Source of the DNA: Bacillus sp. SM2101
GTDB taxonomy: Bacteria > Bacillota > Bacilli > Bacillales > SM2101
DNA: 64,000 nt
Assembly: GCF_018588585.1 (NCBI RefSeq)
Contig: NZ_JAEUFG010000018.1
Coordinates: 1 to 64,000, forward strand
Reading direction: 5' to 3'
Below the pieces are notes generated by a model. That model made no database searches. It was not told where the DNA came from and saw only the letters and a list, made by a program, of their open reading frames with translations. A program made the position numbers and the translations under genes. This document shows, piece after piece, positions 1 to 10,920 of this stretch. The number at the start of each line of letters is the position of its first letter. Position 1 is the stretch's first letter.

Positions 1-77
1 CCCTATGGAATATAGAGCTAAAGCCGCTTAAGTGACTTTTTATTATTTCCGCTGTCTACTAGACAGGGGGCAGTTCA
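1..77 (+). mobile_element. Right end of an IS3-family insertion sequence (truncated by window edge)
   Basis: The first bases hold the tail of a transposase reading frame. They are followed by about 45 non-coding bases that end in ACAGGGGGCAGTTCA at 63-77. Read backwards this is TGAACTGCCCCCTGT, the type of terminal repeat that begins many Bacillus IS3-family (IS150-like) elements. The other end lies outside the window, so target duplication and completeness cannot be judged. The IS3 assignment rests on the terminal sequence and the PMEYR tail, both recalled from family knowledge. Confidence 0.55.
2..31 (+). CDS. C-terminal nine residues of IS3-family transposase OrfB (partial)
   Basis: The frame starting at base 2 reads PMEYRAKAA and then TAA. 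IS3-family OrfB (DDE integrase core) proteins commonly end in a segment like LTPxEYR followed by a few residues, so this is taken as the transposase C-terminus. Only nine codons are visible, so the family call depends on this short motif plus the terminal repeat that follows at 63-77. Confidence 0.45.
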   Translation, partial: PMEYRAKAA

Positions 78-129
78 TTCAGTGTCATCCTTTTTTCCGT
101 CTAACTAATAATATGTTCAAAACATCAGA

Positions 130-870
130 TTATAATTGCTTAAGGAAATATTCTCTTAAAGGTATTTTTCTACCTTCAAAATCCCAATTGTGATATATGG
201 TGAAAATATGTTGTATATCTCCATGCGCTCTCTCTTCCACTAAATTTTTTACTAGCATATTGCTTCTCCAATAATCAAACATTATACTTGCCAAACTGCC
301 TTCATATGAATTATATCCAAAATCTTCGATAGAATGTCCGCCGTACTTCTCACTAAATGCGTTGACTAAATCACTTTCAACTTGATATATTTCTTGAAAG
401 TCTTCTTCGCTTAATAAGTGCTTTCTTGGTATGTAGAAACACATTCCCTCTTCAAACCAAAAATCGTCTTCACGACCATCATCAAAATCTCCAAGAAATA
501 AATCAGAGTGATGTGTAAGTTCGTGTGCTAAAATCACCAATATATGTTCTAGTGAAAGATTGTTATAGAACCTACGAATGTCTGGTAGATCTTTTTCATC
601 TAACTGCCGTATAAATAATTTCTTCCATTCGTCTACATCTGGAGTCATATATATTACATCTTGCTTGGTGAATGCTGGTATCGGTATATTTGAGAAAAAA
701 CTAGTAACAAGGTCTTCAGACGTCCATACTACACCTTTTGGCAGCTGAGATAACGAGTATTTATCTTCTAATATTTTGCTATAACTCTTTAGAGTGTTAA
801 ATAAATAATGAGCATTATCTTTAATATCTTTAACTTTTTCCTCTTTTTCAAATGCAAAAACTTGTTTCAT
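130..870 (-). CDS. Metallopeptidase-like hypothetical protein (HExxH motif)
   Basis: A 246-residue protein without signal peptide or membrane segments. It carries HELTHH (HExxH) near residues 115-120, followed about 20 residues later by EEGMCFY. This is the usual arrangement of a gluzincin-type zinc site, with two histidines and a downstream glutamate. A cytoplasmic zinc peptidase, or a protein derived from one, is therefore likely, but substrate and family name are not recognised. The ATG is preceded by AAAGGGG about ten bases upstream. It is transcribed towards the IS end at the left edge and has no operon partner in view. Confidence 0.7.
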   Translation of the reverse strand: MKQVFAFEKEEKVKDIKDNAHYLFNTLKSYSKILEDKYSLSQLPKGVVWTSEDLVTSFFSNIPIPAFTKQDVIYMTPDVDEWKKLFIRQLDEKDLPDIRRFYNNLSLEHILVILAHELTHHSDLFLGDFDDGREDDFWFEEGMCFYIPRKHLLSEEDFQEIYQVESDLVNAFSEKYGGHSIEDFGYNSYEGSLASIMFDYWRSNMLVKNLVEERAHGDIQHIFTIYHNWDFEGRKIPLREYFLKQL

Positions 871-1123
871 ATGTAAATTTCCCCTTTAATAGATCACTAC
901 TTGTTATTTGATAAATATGTTTTATTTATATTTTAACACAATATTCCATTAATATTTTTAATGCTCGCATCTACAATTAGCTAGAAAACAGACAATAACA
1001 AAGAAATGTATTATATTATAAATTAGTGAGGATGATATATGACAAGCAGATTTAATCTTTACATTTTTTTAACTACAGCTTAATATAGGTAAGTCTATAA
1101 TATGTTTATATAGATTTTTTTTA

Positions 1124-1415
1124 GTAAGGTTCTTGTCTTCAAATTTGTTGTTATTATGAACAAATTGGTACCTAAAGAAGTTGCTTTATATGTTGGTCAT
1201 CATTTTTATAGAAGAAAAGATACCGTAAACTCTAGTTGTTTACGTGTTTATTACATAATAAGAATAATTTTGTTGCTAATGCTACGAAATTTGGTCTGTA
1301 ACATATGTTTTATACGTTTGTTATCGTTTCAGAAAAGATAAGATGCTATGAACTCTAGTTGTGTATATGTTTAAATCTTAGTACGAAAAATAACAACCAA
1401 TGCGAAAACAATTTT
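1124..1415 (+). repeat. Two degenerate tandem copies of the dispersed MITE-like repeat
   Basis: The gap between the metallopeptidase-like gene and chrA (871-1565) has no convincing gene. Within it are two successive copies of a motif shared with other intergenic regions: GTAAACTCTAGTTG near 1227 and GAACTCTAGTTGTG near 1350. The second copy ends with TACGAAAAATAACAACCAATG and AAAACA, matching the right end of the copy at 63588-63750. Both copies have lost much of their left ends. Confidence 0.55.
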
Positions 1416-1565
1416 TAAATTACTCTAAAAAAGTATAAAGGAGTACTCTAGTCATATCGAGCTGTACGATAAACAACAATTTAAGTATTAAAAGCATGAG
1501 GACCTTATTCTAACTGGCATTGAAACATTATTTGATACATATATCTTTTTGGAGGTTGCACATTT

Positions 1566-2762
1566 ATGAATAGTCTTAACAATGAACCATCTAAAGGGAA
1601 GAGGTTACGAGAAATTTTCAAAATCTCCTCTTTATTAGGATTCACCTCGTTTGGAGGACCTGTAGCCCATTTAGGGTTTTTCCAAAATGAATATGTCAAA
1701 AAAAGAAAATGGCTAGATGATCATAGCTATGCTAATTTGGTTGCTCTTTGTCAGTTTCTTCCTGGTCCAGCGAGTAGTCAGGTGGGGATTGCGATAGGGA
1801 TGATTCGTGGTGGGTTGCTAGGTGGAGTGATTTCATGGTTAGGGTTTACACTCCCATCTGTCATTGCCCTCGTCCTGTTCGCTTATTTATATCAAAGCTT
1901 TGACTTAGGTGGTGCAGGCTGGATACACGGGCTAAAGATTGTGGCGGTGGCAGTTGTTGCCCAGGCTATCATGAACATGGGGAAAAAGCTAGCTCCAGAC
2001 CGACCTAGAATATCTATAGCTATATTGAGCGCTATATTTATACTTATTATGCCAACAGCCATAAGTCAACTAGCATTAATTTTAATTGCTGGTTTGGTGG
2101 GATTAATCCTCTATAAAAACAAACAAAACACTCCGATGAAAGAATTAAAGGTTGGGATTAATCGCAAAATTGGTGTTTTTGCTTGGGTCTTATTCTTTGG
2201 TTTATTAATAGGACTTCCTATCCTTAGACAACTATCAGCAAGTCAATCGCTTGCCATATTCGATACGTTTTATCGCGTAGGATCACTCGTTTTTGGTGGT
2301 GGTCATGTTGTATTACCAATGTTAGAAAGAGAAGTTGTTCCTAGTGGTTGGATTACTAAGGAAACATTTTTAGCTGGATATGGAGCTGCGCAGGCAGTAC
2401 CTGGTCCATTATTTACTTTTTCTGGGTATTTAGGTGCAATTATTAACGGATGGAAAGGTGCTACAATAGCTACAATTGCAATATTTTTGCCATCATTTTT
2501 ACTTATTATAGGAACATTACCATTCTGGGATATGATTCGTAAGTACCCTTATATACAGTCTGTATTAATGGGAGTAAATGCAGGGGTGTTAGGAATTTTA
2601 TTAGCAGCTCTTTACGATCCAATTTTTACTAGTGCTATAGCTACACCCGTGGATTTTGCACTTGCAATAGCAGCTTTTACATTACTCGTTTATTGGAAAG
2701 TTCCAGCATGGCTTGTCGTTATATTAGCAGCCTTAGGTGGAGCCATCGTAGGAATTTTATAA
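1566..2762 (+). CDS. chrA: Chromate transporter, ChrA family
   Basis: A 398-residue polytopic membrane protein of the CHR family, which exports chromate and gives chromate resistance in characterised members. It shows the two-domain long form: an N-terminal half with FGGPVAHLGFF (about residues 29-39) and QFLPGPASSQ (about 63-72), and a C-terminal half repeating the pattern as VFGGGHVVLP and AVPGPLFTFSGYLGA. The ATG has a good site, TTTTGGAGG, eleven bases upstream. It is a single-gene unit ending in a strong terminator shared with convergent citA. The real substrate could be another oxyanion. Confidence 0.88.
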   Translation: MNSLNNEPSKGKRLREIFKISSLLGFTSFGGPVAHLGFFQNEYVKKRKWLDDHSYANLVALCQFLPGPASSQVGIAIGMIRGGLLGGVISWLGFTLPSVIALVLFAYLYQSFDLGGAGWIHGLKIVAVAVVAQAIMNMGKKLAPDRPRISIAILSAIFILIMPTAISQLALILIAGLVGLILYKNKQNTPMKELKVGINRKIGVFAWVLFFGLLIGLPILRQLSASQSLAIFDTFYRVGSLVFGGGHVVLPMLEREVVPSGWITKETFLAGYGAAQAVPGPLFTFSGYLGAIINGWKGATIATIAIFLPSFLLIIGTLPFWDMIRKYPYIQSVLMGVNAGVLGILLAALYDPIFTSAIATPVDFALAIAAFTLLVYWKVPAWLVVILAALGGAIVGIL

Positions 2763-2770
2763 TGTGATTG

Positions 2771-2833
2771 AGCTAGATGACAATGTCACCGCTACCCATA
2801 GAATGTGGTGAATGGTGACATTGGTCAGATAGC
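2771..2833 (+). terminator. Rho-independent terminator after chrA
   Basis: A long near-perfect stem pairs AGCTAGATGACAATGTCACC with GGTGACATTGGTCAGATAGCT and is followed by TTTTTTA. It sits between the convergent genes chrA and citA. The T-run fits termination of chrA; the stem could also protect the citA transcript end. Confidence 0.85.
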
Positions 2834-2837
2834 TTTT

Positions 2838-3932
2838 TTAACTAGGAATATGTCCAATATATTGAGCTTTTGGACGGATGATTCTATTGTTTGCAGCTTG
2901 TTCTAATACATGTGCCGTCCAACCTGCCATTCTACTTGCTGTAAATGTTGGTGTATAAAGGATTACAGGCATCTTCACTGCCCGGAGCACAGCTGCTGCA
3001 TAAAATTCTACATTCGTATATAACTTCCTACCAGGCTTATGTTTTTCAAGCAAAGCAATCGCTTCTTCTTCTACATGGATCGCCAAGTCAAACCATTCAT
3101 CGTCCTCCACAAGTTGCTGAACAATGTTTCTTAAGGCCAATGCACGAGGGTCATGAGTTTTGTACACTCTATGGCCAAATCCCATAATTTTCTTTCCTTG
3201 TTCAAGTTGCTCAGTTATCCACTTGTTGGCATATTGCTTTGAGTTAATCTCATTAAGCATGTCAACTACATCTGTAGGTGCACCGCCATGTAGTGGTCCT
3301 TTCATTGCTCCTATCGCACCAACTATTGCTGAGATAAGGTCAGATTGTGTTGATGTGATTGTACGTGCAGAAAAGGTTGATGCATTCATACCATGCTCCG
3401 CTGTAAGGACAAAGTATGCTGATAATGCTTTTACATGTGCCTGCTTTGGTATGACGCCTGTAAACATGTATAAATAATTCGATACATGGTCTAAGGTTAG
3501 ATCTGGTTCAATGAAATCAGTATTTGTCAAACGATGATAGCGGTAAGTAATAATTGTTGGAGTCATAGCAATAACTCTAATTGCATCATTTATAGCTGGA
3601 GGCCAATCAGTTAATTGTCCACCTAAACACGAAATAGCAGTACGTAGTACACTCATCATATCCATTTCAACTGGTAAGTTATCGATAATGTTCTTAACAT
3701 CCTTTGGTATGTTACGATATGCAGTTAATTGATTTTGTAGTTGTATTAACTGATCAATTGTTGGTAGTTCTCCATACAGAAGCAAATAAACAATTTCTTC
3801 ATAAGAATTATTTTCTGCCAATTCCTGTGCATGATAGCCACGGTAGATCAGTTTCCCATTTTGTCCGTCAATAAAACTAATTTCAGAATTTGCTACGATA
3901 ACACCTTCTAACCCTTTGTTCATTGTCAACAT
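2838..3932 (-). CDS. citA: Citrate synthase, CitA type
   Basis: A 364-residue citrate synthase, which condenses acetyl-CoA with oxaloacetate at the entry of the TCA cycle. Family signatures are visible: SFIDGQNGKLIYRGY near the N-terminus, LHGGAPTDV and GFGHRVYKTHDPRA around the active-site histidines, and the C-terminal NVEFYAAAV stretch. The divergent LysR gene next door reproduces the citA-citR arrangement of B. subtilis, where CitA is the minor citrate synthase, which favours citA over citZ. The start at 3932 has AGGAGG five bases upstream; an internal ATG nine bases later is a weaker choice. 2-Methylcitrate synthase activity cannot be excluded. Confidence 0.85.
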   Translation of the reverse strand: MLTMNKGLEGVIVANSEISFIDGQNGKLIYRGYHAQELAENNSYEEIVYLLLYGELPTIDQLIQLQNQLTAYRNIPKDVKNIIDNLPVEMDMMSVLRTAISCLGGQLTDWPPAINDAIRVIAMTPTIITYRYHRLTNTDFIEPDLTLDHVSNYLYMFTGVIPKQAHVKALSAYFVLTAEHGMNASTFSARTITSTQSDLISAIVGAIGAMKGPLHGGAPTDVVDMLNEINSKQYANKWITEQLEQGKKIMGFGHRVYKTHDPRALALRNIVQQLVEDDEWFDLAIHVEEEAIALLEKHKPGRKLYTNVEFYAAAVLRAVKMPVILYTPTFTASRMAGWTAHVLEQAANNRIIRPKAQYIGHIPS

Positions 3933-4044
3933 ACATTCCTCCTAGGTAATCTTAATATATTAATAGTTTATAACGTTGCATTAATTACGAATATTAAATA
4001 ATATAAAGTATATTAATAAGGAATTTTAATTAAAGGAGGAGTAT

Positions 4045-4956
4045 ATGGATATTCGTTGGCTCCAAACATTTATTGTAGCTGCAAAGTATCAAAATTTTCG
4101 TATTACATCAGAAAAATTATTTATGGCACAACCAACTGTAACTTTCCATATTCAAAACTTAGAAAGATATCTAGGTGCTACTCTTTTTAGTAAAAAAGGA
4201 AGAAATATTGAACTTACTTCAACAGGCATGAAGTTTTTACCATATGCGATAAATGTCGTACAAAGTTTAGAAATTGGTATAGATGAACTTGAAAGCTGGC
4301 GACAGGGCTATAACCGCAAGTTAACGATTGCTACGTCGCCATTAATAGCAGCTTCTATTCTCCCTAATTTACTTAGAGTGTTTATTAAAAAACATCGAGA
4401 AATAGAAATTGCTGTAAAGGTCATGGAATCAGAGGACATTGCTACTGCTGTGAAAAATAGGGAGGTTGACATAGGTTTATCTCGTAAATATGTTGTGGAC
4501 TCATCATTACAAATAACAAAAATTATTGATGATCCTGTTGTATTAGTTATTCCTCATGATGGATGGGATTTTGACGCAGGTATACCATTTGATATAGAAG
4601 AGATTATAAATAATTATTTAATATTCACACATAATCATCCGGATTATTGGGAGGGACTTCTTCATCAACTTAGGGACAGGTATGCTAAAATGCGTAGAAT
4701 GGAAGTCACTCAAGTAAATGTAACGAAGAGATTTATTGAGGAGGGGCTAGGCATATCTTTTCTGCCTCGGTCAACAATTATTCGTGAAACGTTAGAAGGT
4801 CGATTGTTAGAGGTCGAAGTACAAAATTTTGCCATGCCAAAAGCAGCAACATATTTAATCGTTAATCACTCTGAAAGCGATGAAGTCTTGTTATTTAAAG
4901 ATAGTTTAATACATTTTTACCACGGTAATACAAAAAATAAAAATAATGAAAGTTAG
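4045..4956 (+). CDS. citR: LysR-family transcriptional regulator, CitR-like
   Basis: A 303-residue LysR-type regulator. The N-terminal winged helix-turn-helix spans about residues 1-60 (WLQTFIVAAKYQNFRITSEK, then AQPTVTFHIQNLERYLGATLF), followed by a periplasmic-binding-protein-like effector domain. It is divergent from citA across 112 AT-rich bases. In B. subtilis CitR represses citA, so the same role is inferred from position and family. RBS AAAGGAGGAG lies directly upstream of the ATG. The shared promoter region is the likely operator, but no single LysR box stands out. Confidence 0.82.
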   Translation: MDIRWLQTFIVAAKYQNFRITSEKLFMAQPTVTFHIQNLERYLGATLFSKKGRNIELTSTGMKFLPYAINVVQSLEIGIDELESWRQGYNRKLTIATSPLIAASILPNLLRVFIKKHREIEIAVKVMESEDIATAVKNREVDIGLSRKYVVDSSLQITKIIDDPVVLVIPHDGWDFDAGIPFDIEEIINNYLIFTHNHPDYWEGLLHQLRDRYAKMRRMEVTQVNVTKRFIEEGLGISFLPRSTIIRETLEGRLLEVEVQNFAMPKAATYLIVNHSESDEVLLFKDSLIHFYHGNTKNKNNES

Positions 4957-5153
4957 AATGAATTTTCAGAAAAGAATCAGGTATAATTAACTTGTTCGAA
5001 AAATTATTTCTTTATAATTTACTTACTAGTAAGTAAAATTTTCGCCAAAGTTGTAGTTACGTTATATTGCAAGCTATGAGCAATTGTTGAAGATTAGAGA
5101 AAAAAACAATAGTCGAAAAGAAACAGCATAAAAAAAGGGGGAGAGAGATTGAT

Positions 5154-6638
5154 ATGGGAAAGGTTGAAGCATTAAAAATTAAGGATGTAAGAACGAAAAA
5201 TTTGTTAATGTTTTTGACGTTTTCAATTACTCTCATAGGTGGGTTATTGAATGCTTTAGTTAATGACGGTGGGAATGTAAAAGTTATTTTATATATTAGT
5301 ACGATCATGGTAAATACGATTACTTTTCTCAGCTATAAAAAGTTTAAAAATGAAATAATTTATGCGTACATAGCAGTTGTTTTATGTTTTATTCCACCTA
5401 TCATTATATTACCAATTAGTAAGTCAACAATTACTATACTACTCATTGCATTTTACACAGCTGTATTTTCAGCCATACAATTACAAAAGAGGCTATTTGT
5501 ACTTGGGTATACACTAGGTTTTATTATTTTGATCAGCATAATATATTTTGAGCCTAGCGACATGACATTTTATTCAGATTCATCAGCTGCGCTATTCCTG
5601 ACGTATATACTAATAGGGGTGTTACTGTTAGTACTCACAACTTTAAGTGAAAGGCAGTATCGAAATTTGCATGCACACATTGAATCAACCGAAGCTCAAG
5701 CGCTAAAATCAACAAAACAAAAGACTGCCTTACAGGGTAGCATAAAGGAAGTGATTGATAATATAGAAAGAATTTATGAACAATTAAATCAAAATCTTAT
5801 TTCCCAAAATGACATGAGTACTGCTATTAGTGAAGTATCTGTTAGTAGTCAAAAACAGACAAATCATATTCTCGATATTGCTAATCATTTAAGGCAAACT
5901 AGATCACTCATCACAGAAGTTCATCAAACATCAGAAGTTGTGAAGAATGATTCTGAAAATGCTCAATCAGTTGCACAAGAAGGAACTTATAAGATGAATG
6001 AATTAGCACATGAAATGAATAACTTGCATAATAGTGTATCTGAGATGAATGACACTTTTCTAATATTAACCGAAAAAATTAATGACTCAAATAGTTTGAC
6101 TGATACAATTAAATCAATCACTTCGCAAACTAATTTACTCGCATTAAATGCATCTATAGAGGCTGCAAGAGCTGGAGATGCTGGGAAAGGTTTTTCGATT
6201 GTTGCTGAAGAAATCCGCAAGCTTGCTGAAGTTACTGAGCAAACAACCGTACAGATTGAAAATAATTTAAAACAAATAAATGACAGCAACAGCTTAGTTC
6301 AGGAAAAACTCATGGAAAGTAGTGATAAATTAACGACGAGTTTGGAGACAACGAATAGTAGTACTTCTTACTTTAACGAAATTAATCACTCATTGGTTGA
6401 ACTATATAACAGAATGGAAAAACTTACAGGAGTTTCAGAAAATGTTCAATTAAAAACAGTAAATGACGAGAATTCAATAGAGGAGTTTTCTGCACTTCTT
6501 GAACAAACGTCAGCTAGTTTACAACAAATGTCTGCAACGATTGATCATTTAAATGGTGATAATAAAAAAATTATGAATTATTTAACCGAAACGGATAACA
6601 AAGTGCAAATGATACGTAATCAATTTGATATAAAGTAA
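5154..6638 (+). CDS. Methyl-accepting chemotaxis protein
   Basis: A 494-residue receptor. The first ~165 residues contain about six hydrophobic segments and no obvious large extracellular sensor domain. They are followed by a coiled-coil cytoplasmic domain with the highly conserved signalling tip [20 protein letters not shown] (about residues 324-343) and [16 protein letters not shown]. Such proteins pass ligand or membrane-state signals to the CheA-CheW complex. No HAMP domain is evident. The gene stands alone, with GGGGGAGAGAG before the ATG. The ligand is unknown. Confidence 0.9.
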   Translation: MGKVEALKIKDVRTKNLLMFLTFSITLIGGLLNALVNDGGNVKVILYISTIMVNTITFLSYKKFKNEIIYAYIAVVLCFIPPIIILPISKSTITILLIAFYTAVFSAIQLQKRLFVLGYTLGFIILISIIYFEPSDMTFYSDSSAALFLTYILIGVLLLVLTTLSERQYRNLHAHIESTEAQALKSTKQKTALQGSIKEVIDNIERIYEQLNQNLISQNDMSTAISEVSVSSQKQTNHILDIANHLRQTRSLITEVHQTSEVVKNDSENAQSVAQEGTYKMNELAHEMNNLHNSVSEMNDTFLILTEKINDSNSLTDTIKSITSQTNLLALNASIEAARAGDAGKGFSIVAEEIRKLAEVTEQTTVQIENNLKQINDSNSLVQEKLMESSDKLTTSLETTNSSTSYFNEINHSLVELYNRMEKLTGVSENVQLKTVNDENSIEEFSALLEQTSASLQQMSATIDHLNGDNKKIMNYLTETDNKVQMIRNQFDIK

Positions 6639-6706
6639 TATAAATGAACGTGTTTACTTTAGTACTCTTTTGTAATATTATACAAGGAAGATTAAAGTTG
6701 TAAGTT

Positions 6707-7020
6707 AAAGGCAATGAAGAGAAAAAGTAGGGCATTTTTTTCTTAACAGAGAGCTTCGGTAGCTGAAAAGAAGTAAGAAAAGATTGTTTGAACAATGGTC
6801 TCTGAGCTTTACACTGAACAATGGAAGCATTAAATTTCCATTTAGTAGGCTGTGACGGGATTTGGCACCTGTTATCAATGTCAAGGTATAAGAGTATTGT
6901 TTGTTGCTCCGTACTGTTTGAGGCTAATAATAAAAGGTTATTATTAGTGAATTAGGGTGGTACCACGAGATTTTTCCCTCGTCCTTAGACAAATTTGTCT
7001 TTAGGGCGAGGTTTTTTGTT
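6707..7020 (+). promoter_or_regulatory. T-box leader upstream of metS (methionine specifier)
   Basis: The gap between the receptor and metS holds a full T-box. It has the stem I elements AGAGAGCT and GGTCTCTGAGC, with ATG at 6795-6797 in the specifier position before GTCTCTGAG. The conserved GGGTGGTACCACG follows at about 6955-6967. A terminator stem lies at 6977-7011 (CCTCGTCC with GGGCGAGG) before a T-run. Uncharged tRNA-Met would bind specifier and T-box and favour the antiterminator, raising metS expression when methionylation fails. Confidence 0.93.
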
Positions 7021-7122
7021 TTTCACTGAATTCATTGCCCTCTTATCGTAAGGGGATGTCGATTTAGAACGAAGGGGTAACAAACTAGATGTCAAAATAA
7101 CGTGATAGTAGGAGGTTTGTTT

Positions 7123-8751
7123 ATGAGTATTTTTATTGGTGGGGCATGGCCCTATGCTAATGGTTCATTACATGTAGGACATATTGCTGGCTTGTTACCT
7201 GGAGATGTATTAGCAAGATATTTCCGTTTGAGAGGGAAAGAAGTATTATATGTATCTGGAAGTGATTGTAACGGAACACCTATCTCAATTAGAGCAAAAC
7301 ATGAAAAGGTTACTCCGACTATGATTACTAATAGGTATCATAAGGAGTTTGTTGATTGCTTTTCCAAGCTAGGGTTTTCATATAATATGTACACTAGAAC
7401 TGATCAACAGCAGCATCATAAGGTCGTTCAACAAGTTTTTTTAAAGCTTTTAGCAGAAGGTTTATTGTACACAAAGTCTGAAAAACAAGTATATTGTGAA
7501 AAAGATGAACAATTTTTACCGGATAGATATGTTGAAGGGGAATGTCCAAATTGTGGGAGTGATGCTAGAGGAGATCAATGTGAGATTTGTTCAGCAATTT
7601 TTGAACCGATAGAATTAAGAGCAAAGAAATGTAAGCTTTGTGGTAGCACACCCACAATTAGGTCAACTGAACATTTCTATTTCGCATTATCGACAATTCA
7701 ACAGCAAATTGAAGAATTTTTTACGTCTATAAAACACAAAGGAAATTGGCGAGAAAATGCAGTTCAATTAACCGAGAGATATATATTAGAAGGACTGAGA
7801 GATCGTGCAGCAACTAGAGATTTACCAATTGGTGTACCTGTACCCTTAAAAGAATTTGATGAAAAGAAAATATACGTTTGGATAGAAGCAGTAACTGGCT
7901 ATTTGTCTGCGAGTATGCAATGGGGGAAACAAAATAATGTTGATTGGCGAAGGTTCTGGAATGAAGGAACATCCGCATTTTATATACATGGTAAGGACAA
8001 CATACCATTTCATTCAATTATCTGGCCGGCAATATTATTAGGTATTGGAGAGAAAAGTTTACCAGATTATATTTTTTCAAGTGAGTATATGACGCTTGAA
8101 AAAAGAAAAATTTCAACGAGCAAAAACTGGGCAGTATGGATACCGGATTTACTTGAGCGGTATGATCCAGATTCACTCAGATATTATTTACTCATAAATG
8201 CACCAGAAAATAGAGATACTGACTTTTCATGGCGAGAATTTATATATAGTCATAATAGTGAATTGCTAGGAGCATTTGGAAATTTTGTGAATAGAAGCTT
8301 TAAGTTTATCGATAAGTACTTTGGTGGAAATGTGCCTGAAGGTAATATTGACTCAACGATTAAGAATGAGCTGCAAAATTTATATCAACATGTCGGACAA
8401 TGTATTGAGCAAGGTTATTTTAAACGAGCAATTGAAGATATATTCCTGTTTATCCGGCAAAGCAATAAGTATTTTGACGAACAAAAACCTTGGATTCAAA
8501 TTAAAGAAGAAAAGAAAAATTGTGAACATACATTATATACATGTACACAGATCATCACAAACTTATCAGTATTATTACAACCATTTTTGCCGTTTTCATG
8601 TAAGAAAATTTCAGAAATGTTGCAATTAGACCATAACTCATGGGCTTATACGGAAATTCAACAAGGTAAACTTGATCAAGTAACAGCATTGTTTGATCGT
8701 ATTGATGTTAACCAAATTGATGAAGAAGTGGCTAGTTTACAGGAACGATAA
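7123..8751 (+). CDS. metS: Methionyl-tRNA synthetase, second (MetS2-like) type
   Basis: A 542-residue class I synthetase that charges tRNA-Met. Visible parts are the HIGH motif as HVGH (residues 17-20) inside [15 protein letters not shown], a zinc knuckle region with several CxxC pairs (CPNC, CEIC, CKLC), the KMSKS equivalent KISTS, and a helical anticodon-binding domain. It lacks the C-terminal tRNA-binding extension of the usual ~650-residue Bacillus MetS, and its N-terminus resembles the E. coli/archaeal pattern. I infer a second, horizontally acquired MetRS. Start 7123 is chosen over an upstream GTG because AGGAGG lies at 7110-7115. Confidence 0.88.
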   Translation: MSIFIGGAWPYANGSLHVGHIAGLLPGDVLARYFRLRGKEVLYVSGSDCNGTPISIRAKHEKVTPTMITNRYHKEFVDCFSKLGFSYNMYTRTDQQQHHKVVQQVFLKLLAEGLLYTKSEKQVYCEKDEQFLPDRYVEGECPNCGSDARGDQCEICSAIFEPIELRAKKCKLCGSTPTIRSTEHFYFALSTIQQQIEEFFTSIKHKGNWRENAVQLTERYILEGLRDRAATRDLPIGVPVPLKEFDEKKIYVWIEAVTGYLSASMQWGKQNNVDWRRFWNEGTSAFYIHGKDNIPFHSIIWPAILLGIGEKSLPDYIFSSEYMTLEKRKISTSKNWAVWIPDLLERYDPDSLRYYLLINAPENRDTDFSWREFIYSHNSELLGAFGNFVNRSFKFIDKYFGGNVPEGNIDSTIKNELQNLYQHVGQCIEQGYFKRAIEDIFLFIRQSNKYFDEQKPWIQIKEEKKNCEHTLYTCTQIITNLSVLLQPFLPFSCKKISEMLQLDHNSWAYTEIQQGKLDQVTALFDRIDVNQIDEEVASLQER

Positions 8752-8850
8752 GTGTACGAGATGTTTAACAATAACTGTCAGGCATGTGAGCAATTGATTT
8801 TGCCAACTCTAAGGGTGTAAGTTTATTTCACTCTCAAGGAGTTGATATTA

Positions 8851-9432
8851 TTGAAACAGCTGAAGCTATTATCGGTAGCGATGCTATCGGTTCCTTTATT
8901 ATTTGCTTGTAATACTGCACCTAATGAAGAAGCAATAGATGTTAGGGATAATAACACTTTACGAAATGTCACTTATAATGAAAACCGCGCAGTTAGGCGT
9001 AATATAGCATACGAAGGAAATCTTGCTAATCGTAATGTGACCTACGATAGAATGCGTGTTAATAATGCAAACAATCGTACAAATACTGCAAATGAAACAC
9101 GTATGGAAGTGGCACAAGACGCAGCAGATCGCATCACTGCAATGAAAGAGGTAAGAAGAGCCAATGTTATTGTTACTAACAATAATGCTTATGTAGCAGC
9201 AACATTAAATGACAATACAACAGGGACTACAACGAAAAAGCTGGAAAGCCGTATAGCTGATAAGGTTAGAGCTCAAGATAAAAATATTGATAATGTTTAT
9301 GTGTCGACAAATCCTGATTTCATTAATCGTATGACTGATTATGGTAACAGGATAAATAGAGGTGAACCAGTAGAAGGATTTTTTACAGATTTTAACGAAA
9401 CAGTTAGAAGAGTATTTCCAACCGCTCGATAA
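8851..9432 (+). CDS. YhcN/YlaJ-family sporulation lipoprotein
   Basis: About 193 residues, beginning with a lipoprotein signal peptide (hydrophobic stretch then LLFAC, cysteine near residue 20). An Asn/Arg-rich middle contains repeated motifs such as NVTYDRMRVNN. The C-terminal domain (about residues 90-190, AADRITAMKEVRRANVIVTN onward) matches the YhcN/YlaJ family, whose members are spore-associated lipoproteins in Bacillus. TTG at 8851 is chosen because AAGGAG lies nine bases upstream; the earlier TTG overlaps that site. It shares a bidirectional terminator with convergent proS. Confidence 0.8.
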   Translation: MKQLKLLSVAMLSVPLLFACNTAPNEEAIDVRDNNTLRNVTYNENRAVRRNIAYEGNLANRNVTYDRMRVNNANNRTNTANETRMEVAQDAADRITAMKEVRRANVIVTNNNAYVAATLNDNTTGTTTKKLESRIADKVRAQDKNIDNVYVSTNPDFINRMTDYGNRINRGEPVEGFFTDFNETVRRVFPTAR

Positions 9433-9446
9433 AAAATAAGACTTAA

Positions 9447-9477
9447 TAGGTGCTGGAAGATCATTTTCCAGCACCTA
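9447..9477. terminator. Bidirectional terminator between yhcN-like gene and proS
   Basis: A perfect 12-bp stem (TAGGTGCTGGAA with TTCCAGCACCTA) with a six-base loop. It lies between two convergent genes, with A-runs on the left and AAAATT on the right, so it can end transcripts from both directions. Confidence 0.85.
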
Positions 9478-9483
9478 AAATTG

Positions 9484-10920
9484 TTAATACGCCTTTGCCC
9501 AATAGACCATTTTGTTTGCCTCGTTATTACAACATACACATGTTGCTGAAATCTTGTCTTGTTCAAATGGGATACATCTAGAAGTTGCACCAGTCTGTTC
9601 TTTAATTTTTTCTTCACAGGATTGCTTACCACACCACATGGCCTTAACAAATCCATTGTTAGTACTAAAAAAGTTTTCAAATTGCACCATGTTTTCCACA
9701 GTTGTTGTTTTAGATTGACGATTTAAAAGTGCCTTATGATATAAATGATCTTGTATTTGTATTAATTTTTCTGAAATAGCAGTAGCTAAGTTCTCCATTG
9801 GTACCTTTTCTTTTTCTCCCGTATCTCTTCTTGCAAGAACAACTTGTTTATTCTCAATATCCTTGGGGCCGATTTCAAGACGTAGAGGTATCCCTTTCAT
9901 TTCATGTTCATTAAATTTCCAGCCTGGCTTTTTATCGCTAGCATCGATGTCAATTCGAATGTCAGAGGAAAGTGATTCTTTCAGTTCATAAGCCTTATCT
10001 AGTACACCTTCTTTATGCTGTGCAATAGGTACAATCATTACTTGTGTTGGCGCAATATTAGGTGGTAACACTAGCCCTCTATCATCACCATGGACCATGA
10101 TAAGGGCACCAATTAAACGCGTAGTTATTCCCCATGAAGTTTGATGAACGTATTGTAATTCTCCACTTTGATCTGTATATTGAATGCCAAATGCTTTTGC
10201 AAAGCTGTCACCAAGATGATGTGATGTTCCAGTTTGTAACGCCTTGCCATCATGCATAAGACTTTCTATTGTATACGTGAATTTAGCTCCAGCAAATTTT
10301 TCTTTTTCCGTTTTTTGACCTTTAATGACTGGTATGGCTAGGACTTGCTCACATACTTCAGTATATACATCCAGCATTTTTCGGGTTTCTTCATGTGCCT
10401 CCTCATCTGTTGCATGAGCAGTGTGACCTTCTTGCCAAAGGAACTCAAGTGATCTGAGAAAAGGCCTCGTAGTTTTTTCCCAACGTACGACGTTACTCCA
10501 CTGATTATATAATTTTGGTAGGTCACGATATGAGTGTATGATATTTGCATAATGCTCACAGAACAATACTTCTGATGTTGGTCGGACACATAGCTTTTCA
10601 GCTAATTCTTCAGAGCCTCCATGTGTAACCCACGCTACTTCAGGTGCAAACCCTTCAATATGATCTTTTTCCTTTTGCAGTAGCTTTTCTGGTATAAATA
10701 ATGGCATGTACACATTTTCATGACCTGTTTCCTTTATTTTTGAATCTAAAATATGACGAATATTTTCCCATATAGCATAGCCATATGGACGAATTATCAT
10801 TGAACCACGGACAGATGAGTAATCGATTAAATCAGCTTTCTTAACAATATCTGTATACCATTGCGCAAAATCCTGATCCATTGATGTTATTTCTTCAACA
10901 AATTTTTTTTCTTTACCCAT
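9484..10920 (-). CDS. proS: Prolyl-tRNA synthetase, short archaeal/eukaryotic type
   Basis: A 478-residue class II synthetase. Motif 2 appears as [20 protein letters not shown] and motif 3 near [14 protein letters not shown]. The protein lacks the inserted editing domain of the usual ~570-residue bacterial ProRS. It has the C-terminal zinc-like domain with cysteines in WCGKQSC and CVCC and ends in tyrosine, as archaeal-type ProRS do. It is controlled by a proline T-box just upstream. Some Bacillus species carry this enzyme beside the normal ProS, so it is probably a second copy; this window alone cannot show that. Confidence 0.9.
   Translation of the reverse strand: MGKEKKFVEEITSMDQDFAQWYTDIVKKADLIDYSSVRGSMIIRPYGYAIWENIRHILDSKIKETGHENVYMPLFIPEKLLQKEKDHIEGFAPEVAWVTHGGSEELAEKLCVRPTSEVLFCEHYANIIHSYRDLPKLYNQWSNVVRWEKTTRPFLRSLEFLWQEGHTAHATDEEAHEETRKMLDVYTEVCEQVLAIPVIKGQKTEKEKFAGAKFTYTIESLMHDGKALQTGTSHHLGDSFAKAFGIQYTDQSGELQYVHQTSWGITTRLIGALIMVHGDDRGLVLPPNIAPTQVMIVPIAQHKEGVLDKAYELKESLSSDIRIDIDASDKKPGWKFNEHEMKGIPLRLEIGPKDIENKQVVLARRDTGEKEKVPMENLATAISEKLIQIQDHLYHKALLNRQSKTTTVENMVQFENFFSTNNGFVKAMWCGKQSCEEKIKEQTGATSRCIPFEQDKISATCVCCNNEANKMVYWAKAY

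Noticed and set aside
1156-1341. 61-codon frame on the plus strand
   Set aside because: It lies inside the two degenerate repeat copies, has no ribosome site, and its sequence is just translated repeat.
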